DNA of 55,202 bases from Planctomycetota bacterium (GCA_009908915.1 JAAAOJ010000006.1:1-55202), one strand, 5' to 3'. Positions 7,610-16,569 are shown, numbered from the stretch's first letter. The notes: generated by a model from the sequence alone, not told the origin. Numbers and translations: made by a program.

Positions 7610-7854
7610 TGAAGCGGCGTGGGCTGCGAGCGCTGGTTCGTCTGCCGGCCCGGCTGCTGGTGGGGCTGGTCCGCATCTATCAGGTCTCGCTCGCGCCGTA
7701 CCTAGGCGGACAGTGCCGCTACGTCCCGACCTGCAGCCAATACATGGTGGCGGCCGTCGAGCGATACGGCTCGCTGCGGGGCGGGGCGATGGGCCTGTGG
7801 CGTATCCTGCGGTGCCATCCGTTTGCCCGCGGCGGCTACGATCCCGTGCCGTAG
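7609..7854 (+). CDS. yidD: Membrane protein insertion efficiency factor YidD
   Basis: 81 residues with an N-terminal amphipathic, basic segment ([19 protein letters not shown]) and the complete family pattern: [11 protein letters not shown] near 35-45, then [13 protein letters not shown] and GGYDPVP at the end. The family sits at the inner membrane and supports insertion by YidC. Translation is coupled to rnpA through the overlapping TGATG. yidC, often next in line, is absent; the next gene is on the other strand. Confidence 0.93.
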   Translation: MKRRGLRALVRLPARLLVGLVRIYQVSLAPYLGGQCRYVPTCSQYMVAAVERYGSLRGGAMGLWRILRCHPFARGGYDPVP

Positions 7855-7914
7855 CAGTCCGTTCATAACGGCAATGCGCCACCGTGCCCGACGTTACGAC
7901 GCAGGATTGTAGAA

Positions 7915-7950
7915 CCCGCCCGGTGTCTACGAGCAGACACTGCCGGGTGG
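7915..7950. terminator. Hairpin between convergent yidD and tRNA-binding gene
   Basis: GTGTCT (7923-7928) pairs with AGACAC (7935-7940), and CCCG (7919-7922) with CGGG (7944-7947) across a three-base bulge. The hairpin covers the stop codon of the minus-strand gene and ends the plus-strand unit. No T-run follows, so it may be a non-canonical terminator or just an mRNA end structure. Confidence 0.35.
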
Positions 7951-8295
7951 GGCGGTGTCTTTGTCGGTGGTCAGGACGACGACGTCGTCGAGCGCCTCGC
8001 GCGAGCCGACCGTCGCGGCCAGCAGCATGCCCTGGCTCTCGATGCCGCGCATCTTTCTCGGGGCGAGGTTGGCCACGAGCACGACGGTCTTGCCCAGCAG
8101 GGCCTCGGGCGAGTAGAAGGCCTTGATGCCGGCACAGATCGTGCGCTGCTCGTCGCCGAGGTCGACCTTCAGGACCAGCAGTTTGTCGGCATTGGGGTGC
8201 TCGGACACCTCGATCACCTTGGCGACGCGCAGGTCCAGCTTGGTGAAGTCGTCGTATTCGATGGTCGGCTTGGCGGGGGTTGCTTCGTCGGTCAT
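7927..8295 (-). CDS. Stand-alone tRNA-binding domain protein (MetRS beta-subunit type)
   Basis: 122 residues forming one OB-fold EMAP/Arc1-like domain: DFTKLDLRVAKVIEVSEHPN, ADKLLVLKVDLGDEQRTICA, NLAPRKMRGIESQGMLLAA. This matches the C-terminal beta domain of dimeric methionyl-tRNA synthetases and the CsaA-like proteins, which bind tRNA non-specifically and promote dimerisation. No metG body is in the window. Start chosen at the second ATG of an ATG-ACC-ATG cluster because GGAG lies six bases upstream of it; the first ATG abuts the GGAG. The gene ends at a hairpin shared with yidD. Confidence 0.85.
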   Translation of the reverse strand: MTDEATPAKPTIEYDDFTKLDLRVAKVIEVSEHPNADKLLVLKVDLGDEQRTICAGIKAFYSPEALLGKTVVLVANLAPRKMRGIESQGMLLAATVGSREALDDVVVLTTDKDTAPPGSVCS

Positions 8296-8462
8296 GGTCA
8301 TCTCCGTCTGTCGTTGGTTCAAGTGTAGGTCCTCCTCGTCGCGGCCGCAAGGGCGCGACACAAATCCTGGCCGCCAAGGCGGCGGCATCTGGTTTCCACG
8401 TGAGCATTCTGCTAAGATGCTTCTTTTCGCCAGGCTGCCTGCCTTGCGGAATGGAGAGGACA

Positions 8463-10040
8463 GTGAGCGACGAGCTTCATCATGAATGCGGGGTCGCGGC
8501 CTTGTACTGGCTCGACGAGCCGGTCGGCCGGGGCGGCGCCGCCAGCCAGCGCGTCGATGACGAAGATGTCACGCCCCTGATGCCGCTGATGCTGCTGAAC
8601 CTTCAGAATCGCGGACAACTTGCCGCCGGGCTGAGCAGCTACCAGCCTGGGCGGCGACAGATTCTCGACACCTTCAAGGACGTCGGCAGCGTGGCCGAGG
8701 CGTTCCGGATGTCGCACCCGGCGAAATTCGAGTCATTGTTGGGCGAGTACCCCGGCCGGGCCTGCATCGGCCACACGCGATACGCCACCTGCGGCGCCGA
8801 CGACGCCCGCTACGCCCAGCCGTTCGAGCGCCATCACGGGCGGCTGTGGAAGTGGTACAGCTTCGCGTTCAACGGCAATCTTGCCAACTACGTCGACCTT
8901 CGATCGCAGTTGCTGTCGCGGCGTCACTACGTGTTCACGCTGAACACCGACACCGAGATGATTATGCACGAGCTGAGCTACCGTTTGCGCGGCGACAAGC
9001 TCCCCTCGCTGCGCAAGGCCGTCGCCGGCATGAGCCGCCACTTTGACGGGGCCTACAACATCGTCTTCCTCGACGCGATGGGGCGGATGGTCGTGGTTCG
9101 GGACCCGCTGGGCCTGCGTCCGCTGTGTTACGCCGTGCAGGGCCGGCTCTTCGCCGCGGCCAGCGAGTCGGTGGCGCTGAAGAATCTCGGTTTCAAGCAG
9201 ATCTGCTCGCTGCCGCCGGGCGAGATGGCGATCATCGAGGACGGCAAGCTGCGGTTCGAGCGGTTCGCGCCGGCCAATCGGAAACGCACCGCGCACTGCT
9301 TCTTCGAGTGGGTGTACTTCTCGAACGTCGCCAGCGAGATGGACGGCTCGGACGTCTACAGCGTCCGTGCCCGCTCGGGCCAGATCCTCGCCGAACGCGA
9401 GGACAAGGAGATCAACGGCGACTGTATCGTCGTGCCGGTGCCCGATACCGCCAAGGCCGCCGCCGACGCCTTCGCCTATCAGCTCGGCATTCCGAGCGTC
9501 GAAGGCCTGATTCGCAACCGCTACGTCGGACGGACGTTCATCCAGGCCGGTACGACGCGGAGCCGCGCCGCCAACAACAAATACACGCCGCTGCCGGCCA
9601 TCCTGGAAAACAAGAAGGTCTTTCTTGTCGAGGACTCGATCGTCCGGTCGACCACGTTGCGGGCGCTGAGCAGTCGCATTCGCAGCGAGGGCCGGGCCAG
9701 CGAAGTACACGTGCGCGTGGCCTGCCCGCCGATCATCGCGCCATGCTTCTACGGCATCGATATGTCGACGCTCGACGAGCTCTTCGCCCCCGATTTTGTC
9801 GGTGAGAAATACACCGGCGAGCCGACCGAGGAACATTTTGCAAAGATGGCCGAGAGCCTCGGCGTCGACAGCCTGCGGTACCTCAAGACGTCCGATCTCG
9901 GCGAGTGCATCGGCATCGACAGTGATTCGCTCTGTCTCGGTTGCGTGACCGGCCGCTACCCCAGCAAATGGGGCAACGAACTGATGCGGTCGGCCCGCGA
10001 GAATGTCGGCAAGGGCAAGGCTGGCCGGACGTACGAGTAA
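8463..10040 (+). CDS. purF: Amidophosphoribosyltransferase (glutamine PRPP amidotransferase)
   Basis: Makes phosphoribosylamine from PRPP and glutamine, the first committed purine step. 525 residues from a GTG preceded by GGAGAGG; an ATG at 8452 is the alternative. The class II glutaminase domain starts HHECGVAALYW, so the nucleophilic Cys follows a short propeptide. RGQLAAGL and CIGHTRYAT follow. The PRPP-binding loop of the second domain is VFLVEDSIVRSTT near 385. The C-terminal LCLGCVTGRYP supplies Cys residues of the [4Fe-4S]-containing B. subtilis type. About 14 extra residues lie between the catalytic Cys and NLQNRGQ, where the family usually reads LQHRGQ. It supplies the substrate used by PurD. 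Confidence 0.9.
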   Translation: MSDELHHECGVAALYWLDEPVGRGGAASQRVDDEDVTPLMPLMLLNLQNRGQLAAGLSSYQPGRRQILDTFKDVGSVAEAFRMSHPAKFESLLGEYPGRACIGHTRYATCGADDARYAQPFERHHGRLWKWYSFAFNGNLANYVDLRSQLLSRRHYVFTLNTDTEMIMHELSYRLRGDKLPSLRKAVAGMSRHFDGAYNIVFLDAMGRMVVVRDPLGLRPLCYAVQGRLFAAASESVALKNLGFKQICSLPPGEMAIIEDGKLRFERFAPANRKRTAHCFFEWVYFSNVASEMDGSDVYSVRARSGQILAEREDKEINGDCIVVPVPDTAKAAADAFAYQLGIPSVEGLIRNRYVGRTFIQAGTTRSRAANNKYTPLPAILENKKVFLVEDSIVRSTTLRALSSRIRSEGRASEVHVRVACPPIIAPCFYGIDMSTLDELFAPDFVGEKYTGEPTEEHFAKMAESLGVDSLRYLKTSDLGECIGIDSDSLCLGCVTGRYPSKWGNELMRSARENVGKGKAGRTYE

Positions 10041-10188
10041 CCCCCATGCAGAACAGGCTGGCGGAGCATTTTCCACCGTGTGGCGGATGCATACAGGCGG
10101 GAAAACCTGCCCCAAAGCTTCCTTGCCGCCACGGGCGTGCCTAGAATGCTTTGGTGGGCACACAGGTGCTGCGATGTACGGAGAAACC

Positions 10189-10722
10189 ATGTCTCGCGAG
10201 AAAGTCGCCTACACACGCCACTACGAAGCGGTGATGGAGAAGCTCACGTCGCACGGGCTGCTCCTGGGGAGCTACGACGCCGCAGGCAACCCCAACGTGA
10301 TGACCATCGGCTGGGGCACGCTGGGCAACGTCTGGGGCATGCCGCTGTGGATCGTGCTCGTCCGCCCGAGCCGCCACACGTACCACAACATCGAGTACAG
10401 CGGTTGCTTCACGGTCAACGTCCCCGGCGACGAACTCAGCTACGCCGCCGCCGTGTGCGGCACGAAGTCCGGGCGGGATACCGACAAGTTCGCCGAGTGC
10501 AAGCTGACGGCAAAGCGGGCGGGCAATGTCCTCGCTCCGGCGGTCGCCGAGTGCCCCATTGTCTACGAGTGCCAGGTCGTCCACAGCAATGACATCCTGC
10601 CGACGAAGCTGGCCGACGAGATCCTCTCAGGGGCCTACGTCGACGGCGACTACCACCGGATGTACTGCGGCAAAATTCTGGAAGTACACGCTGCCCCCGA
10701 TGCCGAAGCACGACTGAAGTAG
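10189..10722 (+). CDS. Flavin reductase-like (FMN-binding split barrel) protein
   Basis: 177 residues starting at an ATG with GGAG six bases upstream; an ATG at 10174 would add five. The protein resembles the flavin reductase-like domain family: NVMTIGWGTLGNVWGMPLWIV, then VRPSRHTYHNIEYSGCFTVN and KSGRDTDKFAECKLT. The family binds FMN and reduces it with NAD(P)H, or serves as a flavoprotein of unknown substrate. The C-terminus (SNDILPTKLADEILSGAY) contributes to the dimer in relatives. It stands alone after purF, 148 nt downstream, with no partner oxygenase nearby, so the substrate cannot be named. Confidence 0.85.
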   Translation: MSREKVAYTRHYEAVMEKLTSHGLLLGSYDAAGNPNVMTIGWGTLGNVWGMPLWIVLVRPSRHTYHNIEYSGCFTVNVPGDELSYAAAVCGTKSGRDTDKFAECKLTAKRAGNVLAPAVAECPIVYECQVVHSNDILPTKLADEILSGAYVDGDYHRMYCGKILEVHAAPDAEARLK

Positions 10723-11023
10723 ACCGCCTCGAAACGATCAAACCGCGGAGAACCCGCAGAGCGCGGAGTAGTCGATGTTTCGATCGATCTCGTTTGGTCG
10801 ACTGGCGGGGTCGCTTGAGAGGGATTTGGCGTGCAACGAGTTGCACACCCTTCGACGCTATGTCGGAGAACACTGTGCGTGCAGTGCAGCAAATCGCGCG
10901 ATTGATCTTGTCTTGTGTTGATCCATTGGCGGGGTCGCGTCAGCGAAGCTGCATTCGCTTTGGCGTGCAACATTTCTGCGTGCCGCGTGTTAAACTCCCA
11001 GCGGATCAACCGAGGCTCCGCCA
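10723..11023. repeat. Gene-free stretch with degenerate direct repeats and small palindromes
   Basis: No gene is seen. TGGCGGGGTCGC occurs at 10803-10814 and again at about 10926-10937, each followed 20-odd bases later by TTTGGCGTGCAAC. Two small palindromes lie between: GTGCAA-CGAG-TTGCAC at about 10831-10846, and CACTG-TGCGTG-CAGTG near 10871-10886. The function is unknown; these look like decayed repeat copies. Confidence 0.4.
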
Positions 11024-11896
11024 ATGAGCATGTGGCGAATCGCTCTTATCGTGGCGTATTTCTTCGCGGCCGTTGCCATTGCCGGTGACGACAAACCCCC
11101 GCTGCGCCCGGACGAGCCGACCGCTGGCGAACCCCGGCCGGGCCGCCTGACGGCGGTCATCACGCCGGCCGAGCAGGTCAAGGCCGTGCGGGTCGTCTCG
11201 CGGCAGACCGGCAAGGAATACCGCCCGGCGTCCTTCGACAAAGCAACCGGCGAGGCACGTTTTGCCGACCTGCCCGGCGACGCCAACTACGACGTCTGCA
11301 TCGCCACCACCGATGGCCGGGAGATCGAGGGGGTTGACCTGGCGTTTGTCGACGCGCGCCTGCAGCGGCTGGCCGATGCACGTCGCAAGGAACTCGACCT
11401 GCCCGCTCGCAAGCCGGGCCGCTTCACAACCGATGACGTCGAGGCGATCACGAAGTTCGTCGCCGGCTGGGAGGACTTCATGGACACTCGCCGCATGCTT
11501 TACCTCCGCGGCCACGGCGACCGTGCGACGGTGTTGGTCGAACTCATGCGGCTCAAGGAGTTTCATGCGTCCGGCCGCGGGGAGAACCAGCAGATGGTCT
11601 GGCGGATTGAGCTTTGGTACATGCGGAATGCCGGCGGCGGCTGGGAGCGGCTCCCCAACGTCGAGCGCACGCTGCGGCGGTTCCGCGGGCTGCCCGCCGA
11701 CTGGCGGATGATCCACGTCGAATACACCCCCGCCCTGACCGCCACGATCGACGCCGGCGGAAAGGCCGAGCCGCTGCGGTTCGATATTCCCGTCAGGCCC
11801 GACCCCGCAACTTCACGACCGGCCGAGACTGAACCCGCGCTCGACACGCAGCCCCGGATCCTCGGCCTGGACGATGACTCGCCGCCCGAGACGTAG
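11024..11896 (+). CDS. Exported protein of unknown function
   Basis: 290 residues with an N-terminal signal peptide (MSMWRIALIVAYFFAAVAIA, cleavage expected after the Ala-Gly region). A Pro-rich linker follows, then a beta-rich stretch (RLTAVITPAEQVKAVRVVSR...FADLPGDANYDVCI) that resembles a carboxypeptidase-regulatory or transthyretin-like fold. An alpha/beta region follows with a long charged helix (VDARLQRLADARRKELDLP). The C-terminus is low complexity. No enzyme motif is seen. The stop lies two bases from the stop of the convergent propeller gene. The second ATG, two codons in, is an equally possible start. Confidence 0.7.
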   Translation: MSMWRIALIVAYFFAAVAIAGDDKPPLRPDEPTAGEPRPGRLTAVITPAEQVKAVRVVSRQTGKEYRPASFDKATGEARFADLPGDANYDVCIATTDGREIEGVDLAFVDARLQRLADARRKELDLPARKPGRFTTDDVEAITKFVAGWEDFMDTRRMLYLRGHGDRATVLVELMRLKEFHASGRGENQQMVWRIELWYMRNAGGGWERLPNVERTLRRFRGLPADWRMIHVEYTPALTATIDAGGKAEPLRFDIPVRPDPATSRPAETEPALDTQPRILGLDDDSPPET

Positions 11897-11898
11897 CT

Positions 11899-14889
11899 CT
11901 ACGGAACGACTGGCCGAGGGACGATCAGCATCGCGTAGCGTTCTGGCCGCAGGCGTGCGTCGCCCTGGGGGCGGAGGAACAATCGCGTCTTTTTCGTGGC
12001 GTCGTCAGCCGTCGCGATGATCTGAATGGCCCAGACGCCGCCTCGTCGGGGATCCTGCACCTGATGGACCGGCAGGGCGATTTCGAAGGTCTGCCAGCCG
12101 TCCGTCGGCTCGCGCGGCGCCTGGATGGCGAAGGCTGTCGACGGGGGCGTGCGGCCGGCCCGGATGGCCCAACTTCCGATGGGGCCGGGCGGCGGGGGCC
12201 GCTTGACCTCCGGCAGGAGGGCGGGCGGCATGTAACGGGTCCGGAGCGTCTCGCGGCGGTCGCCGCTCTCGCTGAACTCCAGTACCAGTTGCGTCCATGC
12301 GTCGCGGTCGGCGTCGACGGCCACCATCACGTTCCATCGCCGCCCCTTCGGCATGCGGAGTCGCAGCCCCAGTACGACGTCAACCGGCGTGCGCACGACC
12401 TGCACGGTCGCCTCGTCGGCACCGGCCTCGGCGGTCTGCAGCGGCGTGGGCTTGGCCTGCTGCCAGGCGGGCTCGTTGAGTTTGCCGTCGATGCGGCCGT
12501 CCGGTCCGGCGGGGGTGGCGTCCATCCACAGGCCGCGGTCGCGATTGCCGGGGCGGCCGCGGCGCAGGGCCTGTTCGCGCAACGCCAGTTCGCGCCAGTC
12601 GTCGGGGTACGGCTCGGCGGCGAGCTGCTGCAGCGCAGCGAACGCTACGGCATCCCGGCGGGCGGCGGCGTTGGCATGAGACGCCAGCAGTCGCCCGGCC
12701 GGGCTGTCGGCCCAGGGGTGCAGGTCCTCAAACCGCTCGGCCGCCCGGGCCAGGTCGGCCGGCGTAACGTCGACGCCCGTACCCAGCCGGAGTCGCTGGA
12801 GGGCGAACTCGCTCGATGCCCACTCCGCCAGTGTCGCCACGTTCATACGGTCGTACCACGGATGCGCCTGGCCGACGCGCATGAACAGTTGGCGGGCTTC
12901 CTCGGATTCACCGAACCGGCCCCGCTGCCGCAACCGTACCCATGCCAGCAGCAGCCGATCGGCGCCCAGTGTGGCCGCCTTCGGGTCGTCCCGGATCGCC
13001 TGCATGATCTGCGGCAGCAGCGTGAGCGTCTGGTCGCGGGCGTCGGCCAGCTTGAAGGCGGCGGCACTGCCGAGTGTGTCGTGGTGTTTGCCGGGCAGGG
13101 CGTAGCCGCGACGCGCGCGGACCAACCCGTCGGTCATCAGGCCGACGCGGCCGGAGATCTGCTCGCAACGATACGTGCCGAACCGCGCGGGTCGGTCCAG
13201 CAGGCTCGCAGCGCCGATCGCCCAGATGGCCCGCTGGGCGAGCAGTTCGATGTTGCTGTCGGACTCGCCGTCCGGTCGTCGTGTGGCGTCGATGCGGGCA
13301 GCGGCGTCGCGTGCGGGGTGGATGGTATCCTGCCAGGGCGGCCTCCAGGCGGTATTGTCGTCCGTGCCGATGAACAGGCGGTCCGCCGCGTGTGGCGGCA
13401 GCTTTGCCCCGAGCAGTTGCGGGAAGCTTTCCTCATCGCCGGCGAGTGTGACGGCCCGCGCAGCCAAGCGGGCGACGAGGCGATTCTCCGCAGCGACGCC
13501 GGGTGGGCCCGGTTCGGCCGCCCCGGTGGCCACGACGCGCGGCCGGTACAGACGGATGGCAGCCACGAGGCGTCGCAGGACCTCCGGCTCGGCCGGTGCG
13601 TCGAGTTCCTCAGACCATCGCTGGAGGATGCTCGTGGCGTTGGCGTCGCCGTCGGCGTCCGGGTCGAGCAGCAGGGAGGGAAGTTCCTCGATGACCGTCG
13701 CGCCGCCGGCCCCGGCGAGAGCAGCAGCCAGCCGCAACTGCTGGCCGGGTGCGATGTCGGCATGGCCCATCTCAGCCTGGTTGCCCGGGCGGCGCGGGGC
13801 GGTCACGTAGACGACGGCGACGTCCAGGCCGGCCGCGGCGTGCAGCACAATGGCGGGGTAGATGCTCGTCTCGCCCGCGGCGGCGATGAAGAGCACGTCG
13901 CATCGCTGCGGCCCGCGGCTGAGCTGCCAGGTCTTGCCCGCGTCGGTGCTTCGCCAGATGCGGCCCCCGTCGCCGCCGACGAGGATGTCGGTGGTGGAGA
14001 GTTGTCGCAGGCATCGCACGGGGCCGGGGCCGGGCGCGGCCAGGGCCTCAAACCGCTGGGTGTCACCGCTGCGAAACAGCACGCCGGTCAGGCCGCCGCC
14101 GATGAGGCACGTGTGGCCGTCGTGGAAATCGATCGCTTCGAGATGGGTTAGGCTTCGCGTGCCGGCGGGGTAGGGCAGCGAACGCTGCGCCCAGCGTTGT
14201 CCGCCGGGGCGGGAGGCGACCACCGTGCCCCGCCGGCCGACGGCCCAGCAGGTCTCGGCGTCGCGGAAGGCGGCGGCGGTCAGGGCCACGCCGCTGTCGA
14301 TGTCGGCCGGGTGAAGCGTCGGCTGCATCAGATTGCGCAGGCTGACGATGCGATGCTGCTGGCCGACGAAGTAACCGTAGCCAAAGTTGCGGAATGCGGC
14401 CCCACGCAGGTAGCCCAGCCCGTCGAGCGGCACGGCGGTCCACCGCTTGCCGCCGCTGCGCGTGTGGTGGACGCCGGCGGGAGCCCGGGGTGTGGGCTGG
14501 CCGCCGAGGACGACGCTGTCGTCGCTGGCCGCGCCGCCGCAGGCCCAGCCGGCCGGGCCCGTCGGGAGGGATTCAAAGGTCTTGCCACCGTCGAGACTCC
14601 GCAGGATGACCGCCTGGCCCGCGCCGCCGGGATACGCCGGGGTCGCCCGGCCGCCGATGGCCCAGACCCGCGGCTCGTCGATCCACAACTGGTGCAGGTC
14701 GGCCGATGCGTCGGCCTGGCGGGACTGCCACGTGCGGCCGTCGTCGTCGCTGGTGAGGATCAGTCCGCCGTCGCCGACGGCCCAGAGCGTTCCGGCCGGG
14801 GTCCGGCGGATGTCACGAACACTGCCCGCTGAGAGGGGAAGGGTAGCAGCGGCCAGGACGAGAAAAACGGTGTTCAGGCGGGTCGGCAT
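11899..14889 (-). CDS. Exported multidomain protein: Ycf48-like propeller, degenerate PIG-L-like domain, CBM9-like domain
   Basis: 996 residues with a signal peptide (MPTRLNTVFLVLAAATLPLS). Residues about 22-330 are Ycf48/BNR-type propeller blades with repeated sensor-like strands (GTLWAVGDGGLILTSDDDGR, RIWRSTDAGKTWQLSRG). Residues about 335-560 resemble a PIG-L (LmbE) deacetylase fold, with LHAAAGLDVAVVYVT followed by GQQLRLAAALAGAGG. Where the family has the metal-binding AHPDDE, this protein reads AAAGETS, so deacetylase activity is unlikely. A helical region follows, then a C-terminal CBM9/DOMON-like beta-sandwich (DGRIDGKLNEPAWQQA...WNVMVAVDADRDAW). It probably binds carbohydrate or protein outside the cell. 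The small gene upstream ends two bases before its start, so they are co-translated. Confidence 0.8.
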   Translation of the reverse strand: MPTRLNTVFLVLAAATLPLSAGSVRDIRRTPAGTLWAVGDGGLILTSDDDGRTWQSRQADASADLHQLWIDEPRVWAIGGRATPAYPGGAGQAVILRSLDGGKTFESLPTGPAGWACGGAASDDSVVLGGQPTPRAPAGVHHTRSGGKRWTAVPLDGLGYLRGAAFRNFGYGYFVGQQHRIVSLRNLMQPTLHPADIDSGVALTAAAFRDAETCWAVGRRGTVVASRPGGQRWAQRSLPYPAGTRSLTHLEAIDFHDGHTCLIGGGLTGVLFRSGDTQRFEALAAPGPGPVRCLRQLSTTDILVGGDGGRIWRSTDAGKTWQLSRGPQRCDVLFIAAAGETSIYPAIVLHAAAGLDVAVVYVTAPRRPGNQAEMGHADIAPGQQLRLAAALAGAGGATVIEELPSLLLDPDADGDANATSILQRWSEELDAPAEPEVLRRLVAAIRLYRPRVVATGAAEPGPPGVAAENRLVARLAARAVTLAGDEESFPQLLGAKLPPHAADRLFIGTDDNTAWRPPWQDTIHPARDAAARIDATRRPDGESDSNIELLAQRAIWAIGAASLLDRPARFGTYRCEQISGRVGLMTDGLVRARRGYALPGKHHDTLGSAAAFKLADARDQTLTLLPQIMQAIRDDPKAATLGADRLLLAWVRLRQRGRFGESEEARQLFMRVGQAHPWYDRMNVATLAEWASSEFALQRLRLGTGVDVTPADLARAAERFEDLHPWADSPAGRLLASHANAAARRDAVAFAALQQLAAEPYPDDWRELALREQALRRGRPGNRDRGLWMDATPAGPDGRIDGKLNEPAWQQAKPTPLQTAEAGADEATVQVVRTPVDVVLGLRLRMPKGRRWNVMVAVDADRDAWTQLVLEFSESGDRRETLRTRYMPPALLPEVKRPPPPGPIGSWAIRAGRTPPSTAFAIQAPREPTDGWQTFEIALPVHQVQDPRRGGVWAIQIIATADDATKKTRLFLRPQGDARLRPERYAMLIVPRPVVP

Positions 14890-14891
14890 AG

Positions 14892-15233
14892 TCAGTCCAT
14901 GAGTATCAGGGCATTGGGCAACTCATCGGTGTCGTCGTCGGCACGCGGCAGGACCTCGCCGAGTTTTTCGCCGGCCAGCTTGAGTGTTTCGCACAACGCG
15001 GCGGTTGGGTCGCCCAGGCGACGGCGCTCGGTCGGCACATCGGCGGGGTCATTGATGCGCTGCTCTGCATCCGGATCGAGCAGGTCGACCATGTCCGTGA
15101 CAAAATTGGTCTTGCCGTCCGGCTGGGGGATATCAAACGTGACCGCCACTGCGGGGCCCGCCGTGGCAAAGACGGTCAGGGCAACAACGGCCAGGTACAG
15201 CGATGCGTTGCGGCGATGCGAAGTGTGTTTCAT
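14892..15233 (-). CDS. Small exported protein, operon partner of the propeller protein
   Basis: 113 residues starting MKHTSHRRNASLYLAVVALT, a clear signal peptide ending near AVA. The mature part is acidic and short (DIPQPDGKTNFVTDMVDLLD, later LKLAGEKLGEVLPRADDDTD) with no Cys pairs or known domain. It is first in a two-gene unit and sits two nucleotides upstream of the 996-residue protein, which suggests the two products work together. A further in-frame ATG upstream would give 22 residues without signal-peptide character, so the ATG at 15233 is preferred. Confidence 0.7.
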   Translation of the reverse strand: MKHTSHRRNASLYLAVVALTVFATAGPAVAVTFDIPQPDGKTNFVTDMVDLLDPDAEQRINDPADVPTERRRLGDPTAALCETLKLAGEKLGEVLPRADDDTDELPNALILMD

Positions 15234-15323
15234 GTCACGTCCATCCCGTTGGGTTGTCGCTGGAGACTGCAGGCTAACCGACCGGCGCATGGCTGGCAAG
15301 GTTGTATTGGCGTCCGCGAGGCG

Positions 15324-16367
15324 TCAGCATTTCGCCGCCGTGATCAATTCGTCGACGGTGGTCGTCGCGCCGGCGCAGACCCGATCGCCGCCGCCGTAGT
15401 AGACCGTTACGTTGCCCGCCCCGTCCACCACCCAGCCGTTGGTGAACACGCAGTTGCCGTATACGCCGTGCTGCTCGTAGGGCTCCTGGGGCTGGAGCAC
15501 CGGCTTGCTGCCGACGCTGATGACCCGCTGCGGCGCGTCGAGTTCGCTGAGCATCGCTACCAGGGAGTAGCGGCCGTCAGCGTCGGCGCCGTGAATGATC
15601 TCCAGCCAGCCTTCCTCCGTGCGGATCGGCGGGGCGCCGCCGCCGACGCGGTTGGCGCACCAGCTCCGCGGCGTGGGCGCGACCGTCTGCGCGTGGTGGC
15701 CCCAGCAGTGCAGGTCCGGCGAGAAGGCCGTCCAGATGCACGCCTCGTTGAACTCGCTCTTGTAGGGGCGATGGCGGCAGACGTACATGCCGCCCACCTT
15801 CTCGGGGAAGATCGCCACGTCCTTCTGGTACGGCGGGAAGACAATGCCGTGCCGCTGGTAGCTCTTGAAGTCCCTTGTCGACGCCATCGCCACCGTCACG
15901 CCACGGTCGCTGACGGCGGTGTAGGTAATGTAGAAGGTCTCGTCGATCTGCGTGATGCGCGGGTCCTCGCAGCCGTAGGCTTCGTACGGCGTGGCGGGGT
16001 AGATGGCCGGCTCGGGATCGAAGGTGAAGTTCCGCCCGTCGGTGCTGCGGGCGATGCGCAGGTGTGACATGCTGCTAAGGACCATCTTGCCGCGGTAGTA
16101 ACAGCCGCGGTCGTCTGGCGATTCCAGTTCCGGGTCGTTCCGGTCATATCGCTCGACGCGGAGCTGGCCGTCGTCGGTGTGATAGTAGACGTAAGCGACG
16201 CTGTCGGCGTCCGGGTGGACGCGCTCGCCCACACGAACCAGCAGCAGCGTCTCGTCACCGAACCGCACGGCCGCCGGGTTCAGCGTGCAGAGCACGTCGA
16301 GGTCCTCGTGGGTGGGCTCGAGGTCGTCGGGGCTCAGCAGGGGGTTCTCGTCCATGCGTTTCAACAT
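15324..16367 (-). CDS. GH130-like beta-mannoside phosphorylase or hydrolase
   Basis: 347 residues forming a single five-bladed propeller of the GH130 type. Family marks are NPAAVRFGDETLLLVRVGER near 30-49, the catalytic-region motif YGCEDPRIT near 133, KDVAIFPEKVGG, RVGGGAPPIRTEEGWLEI and VYYGGGD near 330. GH130 members phosphorolyse or hydrolyse beta-1,2- or beta-1,4-mannosides; the subfamily cannot be fixed by eye. No signal peptide is seen, so it acts in the cytoplasm on imported sugars. Start taken at the ATG at 16367, with AAAGGA upstream; an ATG four codons in is an alternative. It is separated by 90 nt from the small exported protein gene downstream. Confidence 0.88.
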   Translation of the reverse strand: MLKRMDENPLLSPDDLEPTHEDLDVLCTLNPAAVRFGDETLLLVRVGERVHPDADSVAYVYYHTDDGQLRVERYDRNDPELESPDDRGCYYRGKMVLSSMSHLRIARSTDGRNFTFDPEPAIYPATPYEAYGCEDPRITQIDETFYITYTAVSDRGVTVAMASTRDFKSYQRHGIVFPPYQKDVAIFPEKVGGMYVCRHRPYKSEFNEACIWTAFSPDLHCWGHHAQTVAPTPRSWCANRVGGGAPPIRTEEGWLEIIHGADADGRYSLVAMLSELDAPQRVISVGSKPVLQPQEPYEQHGVYGNCVFTNGWVVDGAGNVTVYYGGGDRVCAGATTTVDELITAAKC

Positions 16368-16541
16368 CCGCTCGGTCCTTTCGTGTGATCGTAAATCTTA
16401 GCAACTGCGAGCCGACGGATAAAGCCTGGGTGCCTTGCAGTGTAGGGGCGCAAGATTATCCGGTGTGGCTGGGGAAACGTGCCCGCGGGCGTCTCGATGT
16501 GCAACAGGTGGCGCTTTCAGCAGTTACTGAAAGGCCATAGC

Positions 16542-16569
16542 TTGACCGGCGAGGATGGTGACTTATAAT
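16542..16569 (+). promoter_or_regulatory. Strong-looking sigma-70 promoter
   Basis: The -35 box TTGACC at 16542-16547 (one mismatch) is followed by a 16-nt spacer and a perfect -10 box TATAAT at 16564-16569. It precedes the 185-residue gene by about 67 nt. This is the best consensus promoter I found in the window. Confidence 0.65.

Noticed and set aside
12064..14151. A 695-residue open frame opposite the propeller protein
   Set aside because: Antisense shadow; no domain or ribosome binding site, while the minus-strand protein has a signal peptide and recognisable modules.
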